64,000 bases of DNA from Eucalyptus grandis (lineage: Eukaryota > Streptophyta > Magnoliopsida > Myrtales > Myrtaceae), in contig NC_052618.1 of NCBI RefSeq assembly GCF_016545825.1, forward strand, positions 19,791,561-19,855,560, read 5' to 3'. Below the pieces are notes generated by a model that had not been told where the DNA came from, did not search any database, and was given only the letters and a program-made list of their open reading frames with translations. Made by a program: the position numbers and the translations under genes. Below, one piece after another: positions 12,561 through 23,942 of this stretch (within the stretch, counting starts at the first letter, position 1; every line of letters starts with the position of its first letter).

Positions 12561-13289
12561 CTTACCGGAGAAGGAGGAGCACCGGAAACGTACCTGGAGT
12601 CACCGGAGTGAGGAGTCGCCGGAGAGTCAGCCGAGTGGGAGCCGCCGGAGAGATGGGAGAGACGCCGGAAAAGGAAGAACGAAGCTTCAGCCGACGAGAG
12701 GAGCGACGAGCACGCACGAAGGAGAAGAGTTCGTCGCCTTTGTTCCGATTTTGTTCTTTTGTTTCTTTGGTTTTTGTTCTTTTGTTCCGTCGAAGAAGTG
12801 TTTCTTTTCAAAAGAAACAACTTTTTTTTGTTTTTTTTTTCGTTCCTATTTCGTTCCAGAAACAAAAAAAAAAAAGGAACAAAAACGCAACCAAACGCGT
12901 TTCTGTTCCTTTTTGTTCCCTATTAAGCGCACTTTCCGTACAGAAGTGTCTTGGAAACGTTTCTAAGAAACGTTTCCATGCACGCCCTAAGTTTGTCAGT
13001 CAAACTTTTTATTTTTCTTTCTTTTTTTTCTTGTCTTGGCTACAAATGAAACAAAATAGAGAGATCACAGCGAAATCCCCCTGTATTTCCATGAAAATAC
13101 TAACATCTCAAAATTTTCCTGACTAAATATAAAATATTTTAGAAAAGTACAACGAATTCTAGGTAATTAATTTGTTCCGATTAAATTGCCAGGATAAATA
13201 ATTTGCAATTAGAGTTCAGCAAATTGTAGCCCACCAACTTGTTTATAAGAATATGCTGTGTGTGCTGAGAGAAGCGGCTGTTTCGGATT

Positions 13290-13822
13290 GTGCGGCGACG
13301 AAACACGGTGGAAGGGGAGTCCCTTATTGCGAAAGATGTCACTGAGGCAAGCAGTGTTGCATCTCCTTCAGCACCATTTGTGTAGATACAGTTGCTAAGG
13401 CGCTGTACTCTGATCGAGTGCTGTTTCGGTGCAGATAATTGGCAAGACGCCCCTGGTGTACCTCAACCGTGTGGTGGAGGGTTGTGTTGCCCGAATCGCT
13501 GCGAAGCTCGAAATGATGGAGCCCTGCTCAGGTGTCAAAGACAGGTTTGTAATTGGAATTTGAATACTGTGGTGTCCATTTCCAGTCAAATTACAGATTC
13601 CTCACGATGCCAGGAGGTTGGCACTTGTCGGAAGAAGCATGAATTTAATCCCCACCTCTGGTCTATATATTATTGCGTAAATGAAACATTTTCTTTAGCG
13701 ATGTGATTTGTTCTGATGAATTGCAGTCACAGCCAATGCTTTTGTCCTTTGTCCTTGATTGTAGGATTGCGTATAGAATGATTGCAGATGATGAGGAAAA
13801 GGGTCTGATTAAACCGGGAGAG
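13290..13822 (+). pseudogene. Cysteine synthase (O-acetylserine (thiol)lyase) 5' fragment
   Basis: OAS-TL joins O-acetylserine and sulfide into cysteine using PLP. Exon 1 ends at 13,346 with LIAKDVTE, followed by a GC-AG intron (13,347-13,434). Exon 2 (13,435-13,544) encodes [17 protein letters not shown] and [19 protein letters not shown]; the Lys of VKDR is the position that binds PLP in this family, and the usual CSSVKDR is CSGVKDR here. Exon 3 (13,765-13,822) encodes RIAYRMIADDEEKGLIKPGE. The next expected exon (SVLIEPTSGNTG region) and all later ones are missing, so only about the first 70 residues survive. The start codon is unclear. It begins about 60 bp after the end of duplication A. 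Confidence 0.8.
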
Positions 13823-14502
13823 GTTAAGTCCATTTGTAAAAGCTGTTCAGAATGGCAAGTCTATTACATTCATGTTGGAAAGCCTCCGATTCTCTATATC
13901 GCTTGGTGCCTCTTGGGCGATGTAACTGCTGGTGTGATCCAAGTTGGTTGAATAAATTGATCATGGATTTGACAATCAAATAAGGCATGAATGTGCTTTA
14001 AATCCTCATTTGTCTAGTACATCAACTACACTAAAAAATTGCAAAGGTTCGAGTTTGTGTCTGATAAACTTAATGTAACAAGAAAATGTTTCTATATGTG
14101 CCAAGTGAAACTATGGAACTGACGAAACTTCCTCTGTTGTGATGTTCAACGAGTCAAGCGAGTATCGAGTGGCAAGCAACACGAGTGGACGAGTGTTAAG
14201 TGGCGAACAGAAAAGTTGTTTCTTTCGATTTTGGCAAAGTGAAGACTAAGATGACAAATATAACAAAAGAGAACTATTACTAGAAGAGAATATCGTAAGG
14301 AGCTATTTATGCCATTTTCGGCGCCGTGAAGACTCTTCACAAAAACATTTTACTCATTCATAAATTATGACTATTGACGTCATAAAAGACATTAAAAATC
14401 TAAATTATTAAATAATAATGTAAAATTACTTAAAATCCTCATTAAAAAGTTGTTTAATGTTATTGACGCTATTAATTTTAAGATTTTCACTATATAAAAT
14501 TT
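13823..14502. other. No gene recognised
   Basis: Sequence after the cysteine synthase fragment is AT-rich. The small open frames (for example 13,703-13,951) only extend the pseudogene exon into its intron. No RNA gene or repeat boundary is visible to me. Confidence 0.5.
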
Positions 14503-14717
14503 ATATATATATATATATATATATAATCAGGATTGGTCCAGGTTAGACCGACCCTGAACTCCTAGGACCGAGGACCAACCAGTATAGTATTGATCTAGGA
14601 ATTCTAAGACCAATGACCAATCCAATCTCCTAACAAACTAGACCAGAATCGGCAAGGTTGGGCCGGTCCAGGGTTGACCCTGGATCTAGACTGACCCTGG
14701 ACTGATGCTCACCCCTA
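14503..14717. mobile_element. hAT-like MITE remnant (right end)
   Basis: A TA microsatellite at about 14,503-14,525 leads into a GGTCC-rich, self-complementary segment that ends GATGCTCACCCCTA at about 14,717. Its reverse complement, TAGGGGTGAGC, fits the hAT-type terminus and resembles the ends at 42,550 and 60,796. No matching left terminus or target duplication was found, so it is probably truncated at the TA repeat. Confidence 0.45.
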
Positions 14718-15600
14718 CTTCCAACCATGTAAACTTTCGTGTTAGCTTTCATAATCGTATTGTAAGTATAACCTTCTGCATTCAGCGAAGGGGAATGGTG
14801 ACAATTAATACTTCAGATTTACTGTTTTTACTTCCTCCACTTGCCATGTGTTCTATAATCAAATTAACCATATGCATAAAGCTGATAGCAGTTCCCTTTC
14901 ATACTTACACGAAGAAGTAACGTTTAGATCACGATGAGCATGAGTATAGGAGAGCTAATTCTCGCACATGACAACTTCATGAGTTGGAAAATATAGATCA
15001 GCGTGTTAGCTTTTGGCAGCAAGGCGAAAATTTTCGGACTTCAATATGCCTTCGAAGGCTCCACCAGAAAGGCCATAGGATTGGTGCTTATCACCCTGCG
15101 GGGACAACGTAGGTGGACAAGAAACTGCACAAGTGCAAATCCTGCAAAGGCTCCTTCAAATAGGCATACTTTCTCAGCAACCCATCTCTAACGTACCCGG
15201 CTTTCTCCTACACTCTCTAGCCAGTCCTATCGTCCACCCCGACGAAGGCTTGAACCCTCAAGACATCAGGGAAATCCTCGAACACCTGGTACAGCGCCAT
15301 TTTCACCGCTCAGGTCACCTCAACAAGAATGCCAGACTAAGGAAACAGGCTATGTTTAGACTAAGGAATTGGGTAGGGGCCGCGCGAACGCAGGCCCCAC
15401 TGCCACAAATTATGACGTAGGCTCGGCCACTTGGACCAACCTTGGGCTAGCACCCCTCCCGAAGTGCAATGGAGGTCACTAGACCCAGGCCATGAGCTTT
15501 CTTGATAGCCCATTGACCCCGTCCAGGTAAGTGATTTGCTTATTGCCCAGGCCTTCGCTTTTACATTGGTCAAACTCACTCGCCGATTCAGTAGACACTC
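14718..15600. other. Unassigned; one open frame of unknown value
   Basis: An open frame at 15,133-15,420 (+) reads PDEGLNPQDIREILEHLVQ and has no stop for 95 codons. I do not recognise it and there is no paired intron signal, so I do not call a gene. The rest of this stretch has nothing I can support. Confidence 0.3.
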
Positions 15601-15612
15601 TGTGTGGGACAA

Positions 15613-15616
<4 letters not shown>

Positions 15617-15659
<43 letters not shown>
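15617..15659 (+). repeat. (GA)n microsatellite
   Basis: Uninterrupted GA dinucleotide repeat of about 40 bp. The open frames through it on either strand (poly-RE, poly-SL) are artefacts of the repeat. Confidence 0.95.
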
Positions 15660-15665
<6 letters not shown>

Positions 15666-18635
15666 TGGAGATAGAGGAGTCGGTCAGAATTTGGGTGAAG
15701 AATCAAAAGGGGGTTTCTTGCGAACAGGGGACTTGCGAAGAACATATGACAGAAAGGATAATTTTGGGTAAAAAGCTAGCAGAAAAGTGGGTTATTTGGT
15801 AGTTCATCATTTTCTTATTTATTATATACATTCAGACATTGGATTACATGGATTATCAATTAGAAAATTCCTACACATTACAACTTGAAATGATAGAGCG
15901 CACAACTGGAATAGTTTATGATCATTTGTGCTATGATATATGCTTTAGAAAGGCAAATAGATTAAGGTACGGAATAATTTATGATCATTTAGGCTGTAAT
16001 CATTTAATTAATGAGATGCTTTCGATCATTCGATCATAAATAACGCCATCATTTGATTAAATATCAGCCAAGATCAATTCAAAATAGTTTTCTATTTCCG
16101 ATATTCCCGTGTGAAGGCAATAAATTTGACACCGAAGTTATTCATTTCAAGATCCACACCCATGTTCATTCTCAGATTTCATACATAGAACCTCCAAGAA
16201 AATTAAAGATTGAATTTAATAGTAAAATCTGTGTGTTACCTAAAAATAGAGTGAGGAAATTTTTTTAACTAATTATTCAATTAGTGAGGCCTAAATCAAT
16301 TAAACTCGTCTGAAATCTGAGAACGAAGATTTGTCATTTAACCCATTTGTCCATGCAATATGATAATCCTCACTCTTTATTCCCTTTGCATTAGATCATT
16401 CTTGTAAAACATGGACGATCGTCATGATTAAGGTGGCGTCAAGGATAACTTCTGCTTTTGGAATTTGGTGCATATTCTACATCGATGATGGAATGCACCT
16501 ATATGTGCTAAAGCATAAATAGTTTGGGCAAAAAGCTCACGATCTCGTGGAAAAAATATCAGGACGGGATCGTGAAGGCTCGAAAGTGGATGGGAACATG
16601 ATAGCCGCCTATGGTCGGCGAGGTCACCGACCCCCTCCAATGGTGGCAACAGCAGTGGTGCCTAGCCACCAGCCCTCCTCTTTTTTTATTTCTTTTTTTT
16701 TATATTTATACTTTGACCCCTCAAGCATCGAAAATTTTCAAAATTGACCCCATGCGTATTGAAATTTTGTTATCACGTCTCGGAGAAAGTTAACCACATG
16801 TCGAATTTTTGACACTCGTTGACCGCATGTCGGGGTGTGTTGGAGCATGTCGGACACAACAAAAAGGTTCATGAAAAGTGTTGGTACTCCATAAGTTGAT
16901 TGCACATGTCAAATAGAGAAATACATTTATCTCACGTGGCGATGGTTATCCTTGGTGGAGTGAGCTTCTATGTGCACATGAAGCTGCACCATTTGCCATT
17001 GACAGTACATCAACCGTGTGATCGACACATCATATATTTTCTCATGTCATTGGTCCCACGAGCAATGGCTAGCGATCAAATGAGTAGTGGTTGCATATCC
17101 AAATGATGACATAAGTTAAAAATTCATTGTCGGTGGATTTTGAGGGCTTCTATGATCTATCGAAGAGCTGATTTTTAATTGTTATCGGTTATAATCATGT
17201 GCTTTTTTCATAACCCTATTTAAAGTGATTGTAATACACAAAAACTTGAGAAGAGTACAATCGATGAATGAGATTTCCTATCATTTAATTGGATGGCTAT
17301 CACGTTCTCGAGCAGCCGATCTTTGGTGTAGTGCGTTGTTGTGAACTCCATTGGATTGGATTGCGAGATGTATAGAGAAACCCCCGCTTTGGTTGCTCCT
17401 CTAGGAAACACCCCAATTCTTTCTTTCTCTTGGGGTTAGAGAGAAACTTCAGTTTATTAGTAATAAAATGAGTGAATTTAATGGCGATTCAAACGCAAGA
17501 TTATTATATTATTATATCACCCTCTTCATCCCAAGTATATGTCATAATATTTATGTTAGAAGTGTCACGGAATACAGAAACTTAAAAGGTTTTATGAATT
17601 ATCTGATGAAATTTCCTCCCTTTTGATCCAACAGCCACTACATTCTAACCAACCAATCCTCGGATATTTGGGAAGCCTTCTATGGAATGAAAGACATCAA
17701 TCGGCGAAAGAGATGGACGACACTTCTTTCTATGAATACTATTTCGCAACGTGCCCTTAATCAATTCGTACAAAAATTATTTCTGCTTCTAGCAGATTTT
17801 CTTTGAAAGGAGGGTTTCCAATATAAAACGTGGATTTCTGTATCTAGTCTAGATAAAGATTGCAAAAATCTTTCACGTAATCACTAGCCGTAGCCGCGTA
17901 AATTATATTTTTACCAATCTAGAAACGCAGATACAACGATCCATCTATATAGAAACTCATAAAATACCCTACCAGCCCCACATATTATTTAAGTTCAACT
18001 TTTTAATTATGTGGATTTTCCTAATTCAAAGTAACTTGCACTTATCTGTAAAAAGCTGGATTGGGAAGTGGACGACCGAACCATCTCCCGAAGGGAGCGA
18101 TAATTGAAAATTATAGGCATAACCATCTCGAATGCCCATCGTCATCTCCACTTTCCTTTTCTATCACCGAGTCTCCGCCGTTTTTCTTCTCTTGTCTTCA
18201 ACTTGCGCTGACTACTCGCCTCGTCAGGAACGTGTAATATGAGGACGTGAGACTTGATTTAAGGCGCGGAAAGCGATTGATCAATGCATGGATGTGATCA
18301 TGAATGTGAGGTTCCTGTTGTAATATGGTGGACGAGGACGGTTGTGCTGACGGATGGCCTCGCTCGTCAATGGTGGACCGCTCTGGTGAACCGCCAAGTG
18401 GATCTCTAGGATGAGATCGACTGCGCCGGGGTTCTTGCTCTTTTGCATGCGAGGTACACGGCTTGGTCTTGTTTGGTTGCGCGCTGGTGAGGCCTTGGTC
18501 ATGCCTGGATGCGCTTCAGTCTCGGTCTCGGTCACGTCTGGATGTGAGGCCTAGGAGTTGGTAGGATATTCTCGAATCGATGGAGGCCATAGTGTGAACT
18601 TCCGAGAGAGAGAGAGAGCCAAGGGTGAGAACTAT
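15660..18635. other. AT-rich intergenic DNA, no gene recognised
   Basis: No exon, RNA gene or complete element is visible. A small GC-rich patch near 16,600-16,680, followed by a T-rich tract, resembles an eroded copy of the GC-core elements. Open frames around 17,640-17,830 match nothing I know. Confidence 0.5.
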
Positions 18636-18638
18636 TTA

Positions 18639-19483
18639 AGGGCTGTTTTGTAACCATCCTTTTTTTTCCCTATTTTTTCCCCAAAATAAAAAATGAACAT
18701 AATTCCGTTTGGTAACTACCAGCTAATTTTTCTATTCACCTGAATAAATCAATCATCAAGGAATAAATTTAGAACAGAAACAAAACATTAACAAAATCTA
18801 CATTTTTACTCCCAATAATAATTTCTAAAACAAAGTCATTTTCTGTTTTTTTTTTTTTTTTTTTTCCTTCATTCTTCTTCCTTCTTGAGCTGGTCATCAA
18901 GCATTGATGAGAGCCAGCAATTGGCCGAAGATGAGGGCCAGCGTGGTCCATGGTTGACCTCGCCTAACCTCGCCGCCCTTGGCGAGGCTCAATCTTGTCG
19001 TGGTTGGGGGAGGTTAGCCTTGCCATGGCTAGGCGAGGTTCCACCTCACCCAAATCTAGCAAGGTCGAGCCTCGTCCACCCACCACAAGGTTGGCCTCAC
19101 CATGGCTAGGCAAAGCCGACTTCATTGTGGCTAGGCAACGCTTGCCGGAGGCCAGCAAGGTCGACCTCGCCATCCCTTTTCTCTAGCCGACCGCTGGAAA
19201 TTGCCAAGGCCCCATGACCAACTAAAGGAGGAAAAAAAGAAGAAAAATTCATAAAAATTTGAAAAATCTAAGAAAATTATTTTAAAACTACAAATATCTA
19301 CGTTATAACAAAATTTGAGAGTTGTACCAAACACTTCTTTGTTCTTTTTCTATTCCAATAATATAAATTTTGGGGTAATACAAATGTATTTTTCTATTAA
19401 GAAACTCATCTAGAGAATAAAAATGTAAAAAATTATTTCTGAATAGAAATTATTTTTGAGAACAGATGTTACCAAACACACCT
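18639..19483. mobile_element. PIF/Harbinger-like MITE with GC-rich core
   Basis: The 845-bp element is bounded by TIRs AGGGCTGTTTTGTAAC (left) and, reverse complemented, AGGTGTGTTTGGTAAC (right). The 3-bp target TTA is duplicated at 18,636-18,638 and 19,484-19,486. AT-rich arms with GGTAAC and GAATAAAA motifs surround a GC-rich core at about 18,930-19,200 rich in CTCGCC/GGCGAGG. No coding capacity. Confidence 0.75.
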
Positions 19484-19829
19484 TTAGTACCCCATTTGGT
19501 CGGATTCCCTCTCTCCTTTCAAGCCGAGATCACAAGCCTCACAGCAAGGAAAGGTAGAGCTAGCAAACTAGTTTTCCTCCCTTCTCTGTTTTCTTTCCTT
19601 TCATCCATTTATTTCCTTTCCTCCACTGACATAGCTCTTCTTTTCTTTCTCTCTCTCTTTTTTTATTCAAGCATGTGAATATTTTGGCTCATCATATTCT
19701 GCTCATCGGTGAGTATATGTCCCTTGAATATCCCTTCCTCATTCCTTTTGTGGCCGAATTCTTGAGATCTCTGCATAATATTGCTCTCCGGATTTTATCT
19801 CTAAATCACTTTCCTGATCATGACTAGAC

Positions 19830-21935
19830 CAAATTAAATAGAATTTACTTGGTGTGGAGACACTGCGATGCATGAATATCGGGTTCTACCGATCAATTCC
19901 CAAGCTTAGTTCTGAACTCTTCGATTGATCCTGGTTACGACAAGCAAAGACCGATTTCAGCTACACATTAAGTTGATAGGTTCAAGTTGAAGATGTCGAT
20001 TTTGCAAGAGGGTTGTCAATTCAATGAACCAATTGTTGACTTTATGATTGTCCATCAACTACCTATCAATCGAAGGCTATTCCGTTTGACTTTCATAGTT
20101 GTTTGTTGATCTTCAAGGGTGTTCATTCGACTTCCAAGGTTGGTGCACCAATGTAGAGAGTCTTATAAAGTTTCGATACATCTAATGGTTAGTTAAATGC
20201 ATTTAATCATAGTTATTGAGTCTATTATTTAATAGATTTTATGAGTTTTTATTGTGGTGATTCTTCGAGTCATAATTTGGTGAATTCCCAAAGAGCCTAT
20301 TCTGTTTTCGGAGTTCAAAGATTCTTCTCTTTTGTTTAGCAATATCAATAGATGTGTTATCTAAATTGTAAGACAGGATTTGAATATTGAGAATACATGA
20401 GATTTTCCTTATGTATGAGTAAATATATATCCTTAGCTTCTTTATCCTTTCAGGTGAGCTCTTCATTAGTGTTGAACCAAGAAGCCTTTTATTCTCGTTG
20501 GTGGTTTCCTTTAAGCCTTGATGGTAAGTTTCTCATATTCTGAAATTCTTTTTCCTTGGTGATGAACTTTGTCAATCTCGATCTTTATCCTTGGTTGGTG
20601 GTATTTCCTTTAAGCCCTTTTGGTGATCCTAATAGAGCCTTCTTATACCCTACATCATCCATTAATCATTCAAAATACATTCATCCCTCAACCGCATCAA
20701 TTAGGCATCGAGCTCAAGGTTGAACTCATCTTGAGTGATTCCTTTTATTACTCATCTCTCATCCCACCTCATACTTCCATTTAAAAACAAAAAAAAAAAA
20801 AGAAAAGGAAATGTCTTATCAAGTTCCAAGAGAATTGACTTCGGAGCAAGCACACAATGGAACACGTGACCGTATGGAAAGAGTGCTCACCCTCCTAAAG
20901 AAATGATTGAAGGGTGGCAAGACTTTTTCAACTAAGCCTTTCATTAATGGTGCATCCTTCTTTGAGGGCATTTATTCAAATTAGGTTGAGAACACTTCCA
21001 AATAGAAGCTCAGCTCGTTAAAGAGCTCCAAAAATAATCAAATGGTAAAAATAGCTAGTGCATCAAGCTCCACGGCAATGGGCATCTACAAGTGAAGTGT
21101 CCAAACCAAAAGGTTATCACCATTTAAGAAATTGAGAAGATTGACTTGGAACTTAAAGAGACTCAGCAAGACATATACCATATAAAGTCTAATCCAAGGA
21201 GCAAGACTAGATCATAGAACAAACGAAGGAGAAATGTTGGTCATCCATATCCCATCATGCAACTATGATATTATAGATGTGAATCTCCAAATTAATTAAT
21301 TGAAGCAGCTGAGTTTATAGATGGAGAGGGGATGATTATAATGGCTAGTTATATTACTTGCCACTTTCATTTTGTATGCCCCAAAGTATTCTCTCTCGAA
21401 GTATTAATCATTAGCAAATAATATTTGACATATTTTTAGCTTTTGAGCACGCCTTGAAGATATTTATTTATATGAAGATGATGTATTATCTAGTTGGTTG
21501 GAGAGGTCGTTGTGGAAATTTGTCAAAATAAAGTTCCTCCGGTAAGGATAATTGTGGCTAATTGACTACTTTCAATCTTGGATATGAAGCCATAAAAGAT
21601 TTGAGGCAAATCTTCAACACCCTAGGAGTTTGATGTGAAAGCATTGAGCTCTATCAATCAATTCTCAAGCTCAACCTTGAACTCTTCAATTGATCCTTAT
21701 TCCTACAAGCAAAGATTGATTTCAACTACACTTTGACTCAATGGATTCAAGTTCAAGTGTTGATTTTTGCATCAGAGTCATTGATTTAATGGACTAATTA
21801 CTGCATTCTATGGTTGTCTATCGACTACCTAGTTGTCTATTTACAAGTTCATTGTCGACTCTAATATTACTGATCAACTACTTATCAAATGAATGCTATT
21901 ATGGTCGACTACCACAACTCTTTATTGATCTTCAG
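19830..21935 (+). mobile_element. Old LTR-type element: diverged direct repeats around a gag remnant
   Basis: The stretch about 19,865-20,160 recurs, diverged, at about 21,635-21,935 in the same orientation (shared landmarks: ATCAATTC, AACTCTTC.ATTGATCCT, GATCTTCA.GG). The internal part includes a decayed zinc-knuckle-like segment near 21,058-21,125 (HGNGHLQVKCPNQKV, with stops nearby) of the type found in Ty3/gypsy gag. Exact LTR ends and a target duplication were not found, so the outer limits are approximate. Confidence 0.45.
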
Positions 21936-21937
21936 GG

Positions 21938-22490
21938 GCAAAAGAACCCTTCAAGTGCCAAAAGTTGGCACAAATAATCACTTAAGTGTCAAAACTTACG
22001 AAAATAACACTTAAGTGCCACTTTTTATGAAAAATGAGACACTTGAGTGCCACATCCGACGAACTTCGCCGGAAATCCCACGTGGCATTTTTGTATTAAT
22101 TTTTCACTTATGTGGCTCGCCGTAAGACCGACTTAGCAAACCACACGCAAAAACGACGTCGTTTTGATATAATTCAAATCTTAATAAAATAATTAATTAA
22201 ATTAAATTTTAATTAATTAATTTTAAAAAAAAATGAGAGGGGGTGGAGGAGGAGGGAGGTAGTAGCAGCAACGATGGCGTCACCGGGGAAGGCGAGAAGG
22301 TAGGGGAGTGTTGGCCAAGGCTGCCGAGACTTGGCTGGGACTGGAGGTGACCGGTGGGTGACCCCCCGGCGGTGGCCTTTGGGTAGGCTGGTGAGGGCAC
22401 GCAAGCCCCGGTTGCTGGTCGGTTGGGGCCACGGCCCCCCCAGGCTCGGTGACTCAGCCTTTACCGTCGTCGCCCCCCCAAAAAAACTAA
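21938..22490. mobile_element. Mutator-like TIR element remnant with GC-rich core
   Basis: The left arm (about 21,938-22,090) has the CTTAAGTGCCA/AAGTGTCAAAACTTA pattern of long-TIR Mutator-like MITEs, followed by a GC-rich block at about 22,228-22,485. I could not find a matching right arm, so this is probably a one-sided remnant. Confidence 0.4.
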
Positions 22491-22559
22491 ACTTTTTTTA
22501 AAGTAAATAAATTATTTAAAATTTAGCATAGCATTATTCTCTACAAATTTACCATATTG

Positions 22560-23942
22560 GTTCAATCTACACAATATCAATTGATGTAAATTTATGAAAG
22601 GAAATGAATTTTAGATGTATAGTAAACAAACTAATTTGAAACAGTTTCAAACTTAATGGCTAAATTAAAGATCTAGAACATTTTAAAGATGTAACAATCA
22701 CATTAAGTTCTGAAACAGTTTCAACTTAACGGTTACATTAAATGGTTTAGGAATAAATGGGCAATTTAATTATTTGAAACGGTTTCAGATTTAAATGACT
22801 AATTAATGCTCTAAAATAGTTTGAAAAGTAATTGTCAAATTAAATATTTGTAAGAGTTACAAAGTTAATGTCCATAATAAAGACTTCTAATAGTTACAAA
22901 TAAATATTTGAAATAATGCTCTGTAACAGTTATAAAGTTAATGCATTCATGATTGAATGATTGAATTTATGAGTCATACTTGGATCATTAATGTGACCAA
23001 TAATTAGTTAATCAGGAGATATGGAGTGTTGAATATTAGTTGTGATTACATTTAATTAAATTATCTAGTTAATGCATTCATGATTGAATGATTGAATTTA
23101 TGGTGTATCAAATTGATAAATGGTACAAACATCATTAAAATGAATGTATTCAATTAGCTTTTTCCCATTCTTTGAAAGTACTTTGTTTAATCACTATATT
23201 CAACCTGATCAATTTGTTTAAAATTTGTCATCTAAAAAATTAAATGAACATAAGCTTCATTCTTTCATTTTTGTGGTAAAAAGCTAGCAGATTAAATATT
23301 TTGAATTGGTCACAAATATGTGACCTCTACTTGGTTTTTGCCGATAAACATCTGATTTGTACATCACAACATATCAAAAGATTACACCTCTCACTCTTGC
23401 TGTTGTCAAAATTTCACAACCCATCATTCCAATAAATTGATAACGAAGTTGTCATATCAATATAGCTTAAATAAATTTAGATTTGTACCGGCAAATGGGT
23501 TTTAGAACTGAATTGTGCAAACCAGCTTATGTTCATTTAATTTTTTTTCTAAATTATCATTCAGCAACTTTTATTTGTTTCTACTATAAATGTCTTCAAT
23601 TCCAATTTATGAATTTTTATTTGTGTGACTTACTAGTTCTCTTCCATTAAGTTACCAACTAGTTATGATTTATCAAGTCCCATTTGAGCTACATACGGTT
23701 TTCTTTTGACCTTTAAACATATGACAATCGATGATGGAATGCACCTATGCCACACCATTTTTCATTTTATTATTCGCATTTTTAATCTCTAAAAAGCTAG
23801 ATGCGAAATGTGCACATCTATGTAAATTATTTAAAGATATCAAAGAATCTCCCCATTTGGATGATCCAAATTAAGGTCTTGTGATCAAGTTAATCGTATA
23901 GAAATCAGAGAACAAAAATTGATTATTTCCATACGAATTAAT
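22560..23942. repeat. AT-rich DNA with direct and inverted repeats, no gene
   Basis: A 35-bp sequence beginning GTTAATGCATTCATGATTG occurs twice (about 22,937-22,971 and 23,073-23,107). A perfect 23-bp inverted repeat pairs 23,234-23,256 with 23,524-23,546 around about 270 bp. Neither has a clear target duplication. No coding region is supported. Confidence 0.6.

Larger units (their letters stand above)
8479..12988. mobile_element. 4.5-kb PIF/Harbinger-like nonautonomous element carrying gene fragments
   Basis: The left end GGGTGTGCGTAT (from 8,479) and the right end, reverse complement GGGCGTGCATGG (to 12,988), form an imperfect TIR. The target site TAA is duplicated at 8,476-8,478 and 12,989-12,991; copy B has one TAA at 33,294-33,296 with both flanks joined. 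A 3-bp TWA duplication is typical of PIF/Harbinger. Subterminal regions (CGTTTGGTAA-type motifs, GGAATAAAA) resemble the MITE at 32,385-33,141. The interior holds a GST fragment (minus), an unidentified exon-like block near 12.0-12.4 kb and a GC-rich inverted-repeat core at 12,375-12,560. No transposase was found. Two adjacent MITEs flanking ordinary DNA would be an alternative, but the clean empty site favours a single insertion. Confidence 0.7.
1..13226 (+). repeat. Segmental duplication, copy A
   Basis: Copy A matches 23,943-33,536 (copy B) in the same orientation, with order kept: palindrome, LTR/gag fragment, XRN pseudogene, AT-rich tail. Similarity is high by eye; I did not compute identity. 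It may extend left of the window. The match ends near 13,226, where A reads into a cysteine synthase fragment and B into unrelated sequence at 33,537. A-specific insertions are the SINE at 3,198-3,396, the micro-insertion at 4,756-4,773 and the 4.5-kb element at 8,479-12,988. A also lacks about 0.85 kb around 8,385 that B has (including B's MITE at 32,385-33,141). Confidence 0.9.

Noticed and set aside
15601..15802. Frames coding poly-RE or poly-SL
   Set aside because: Translation of a GA microsatellite.
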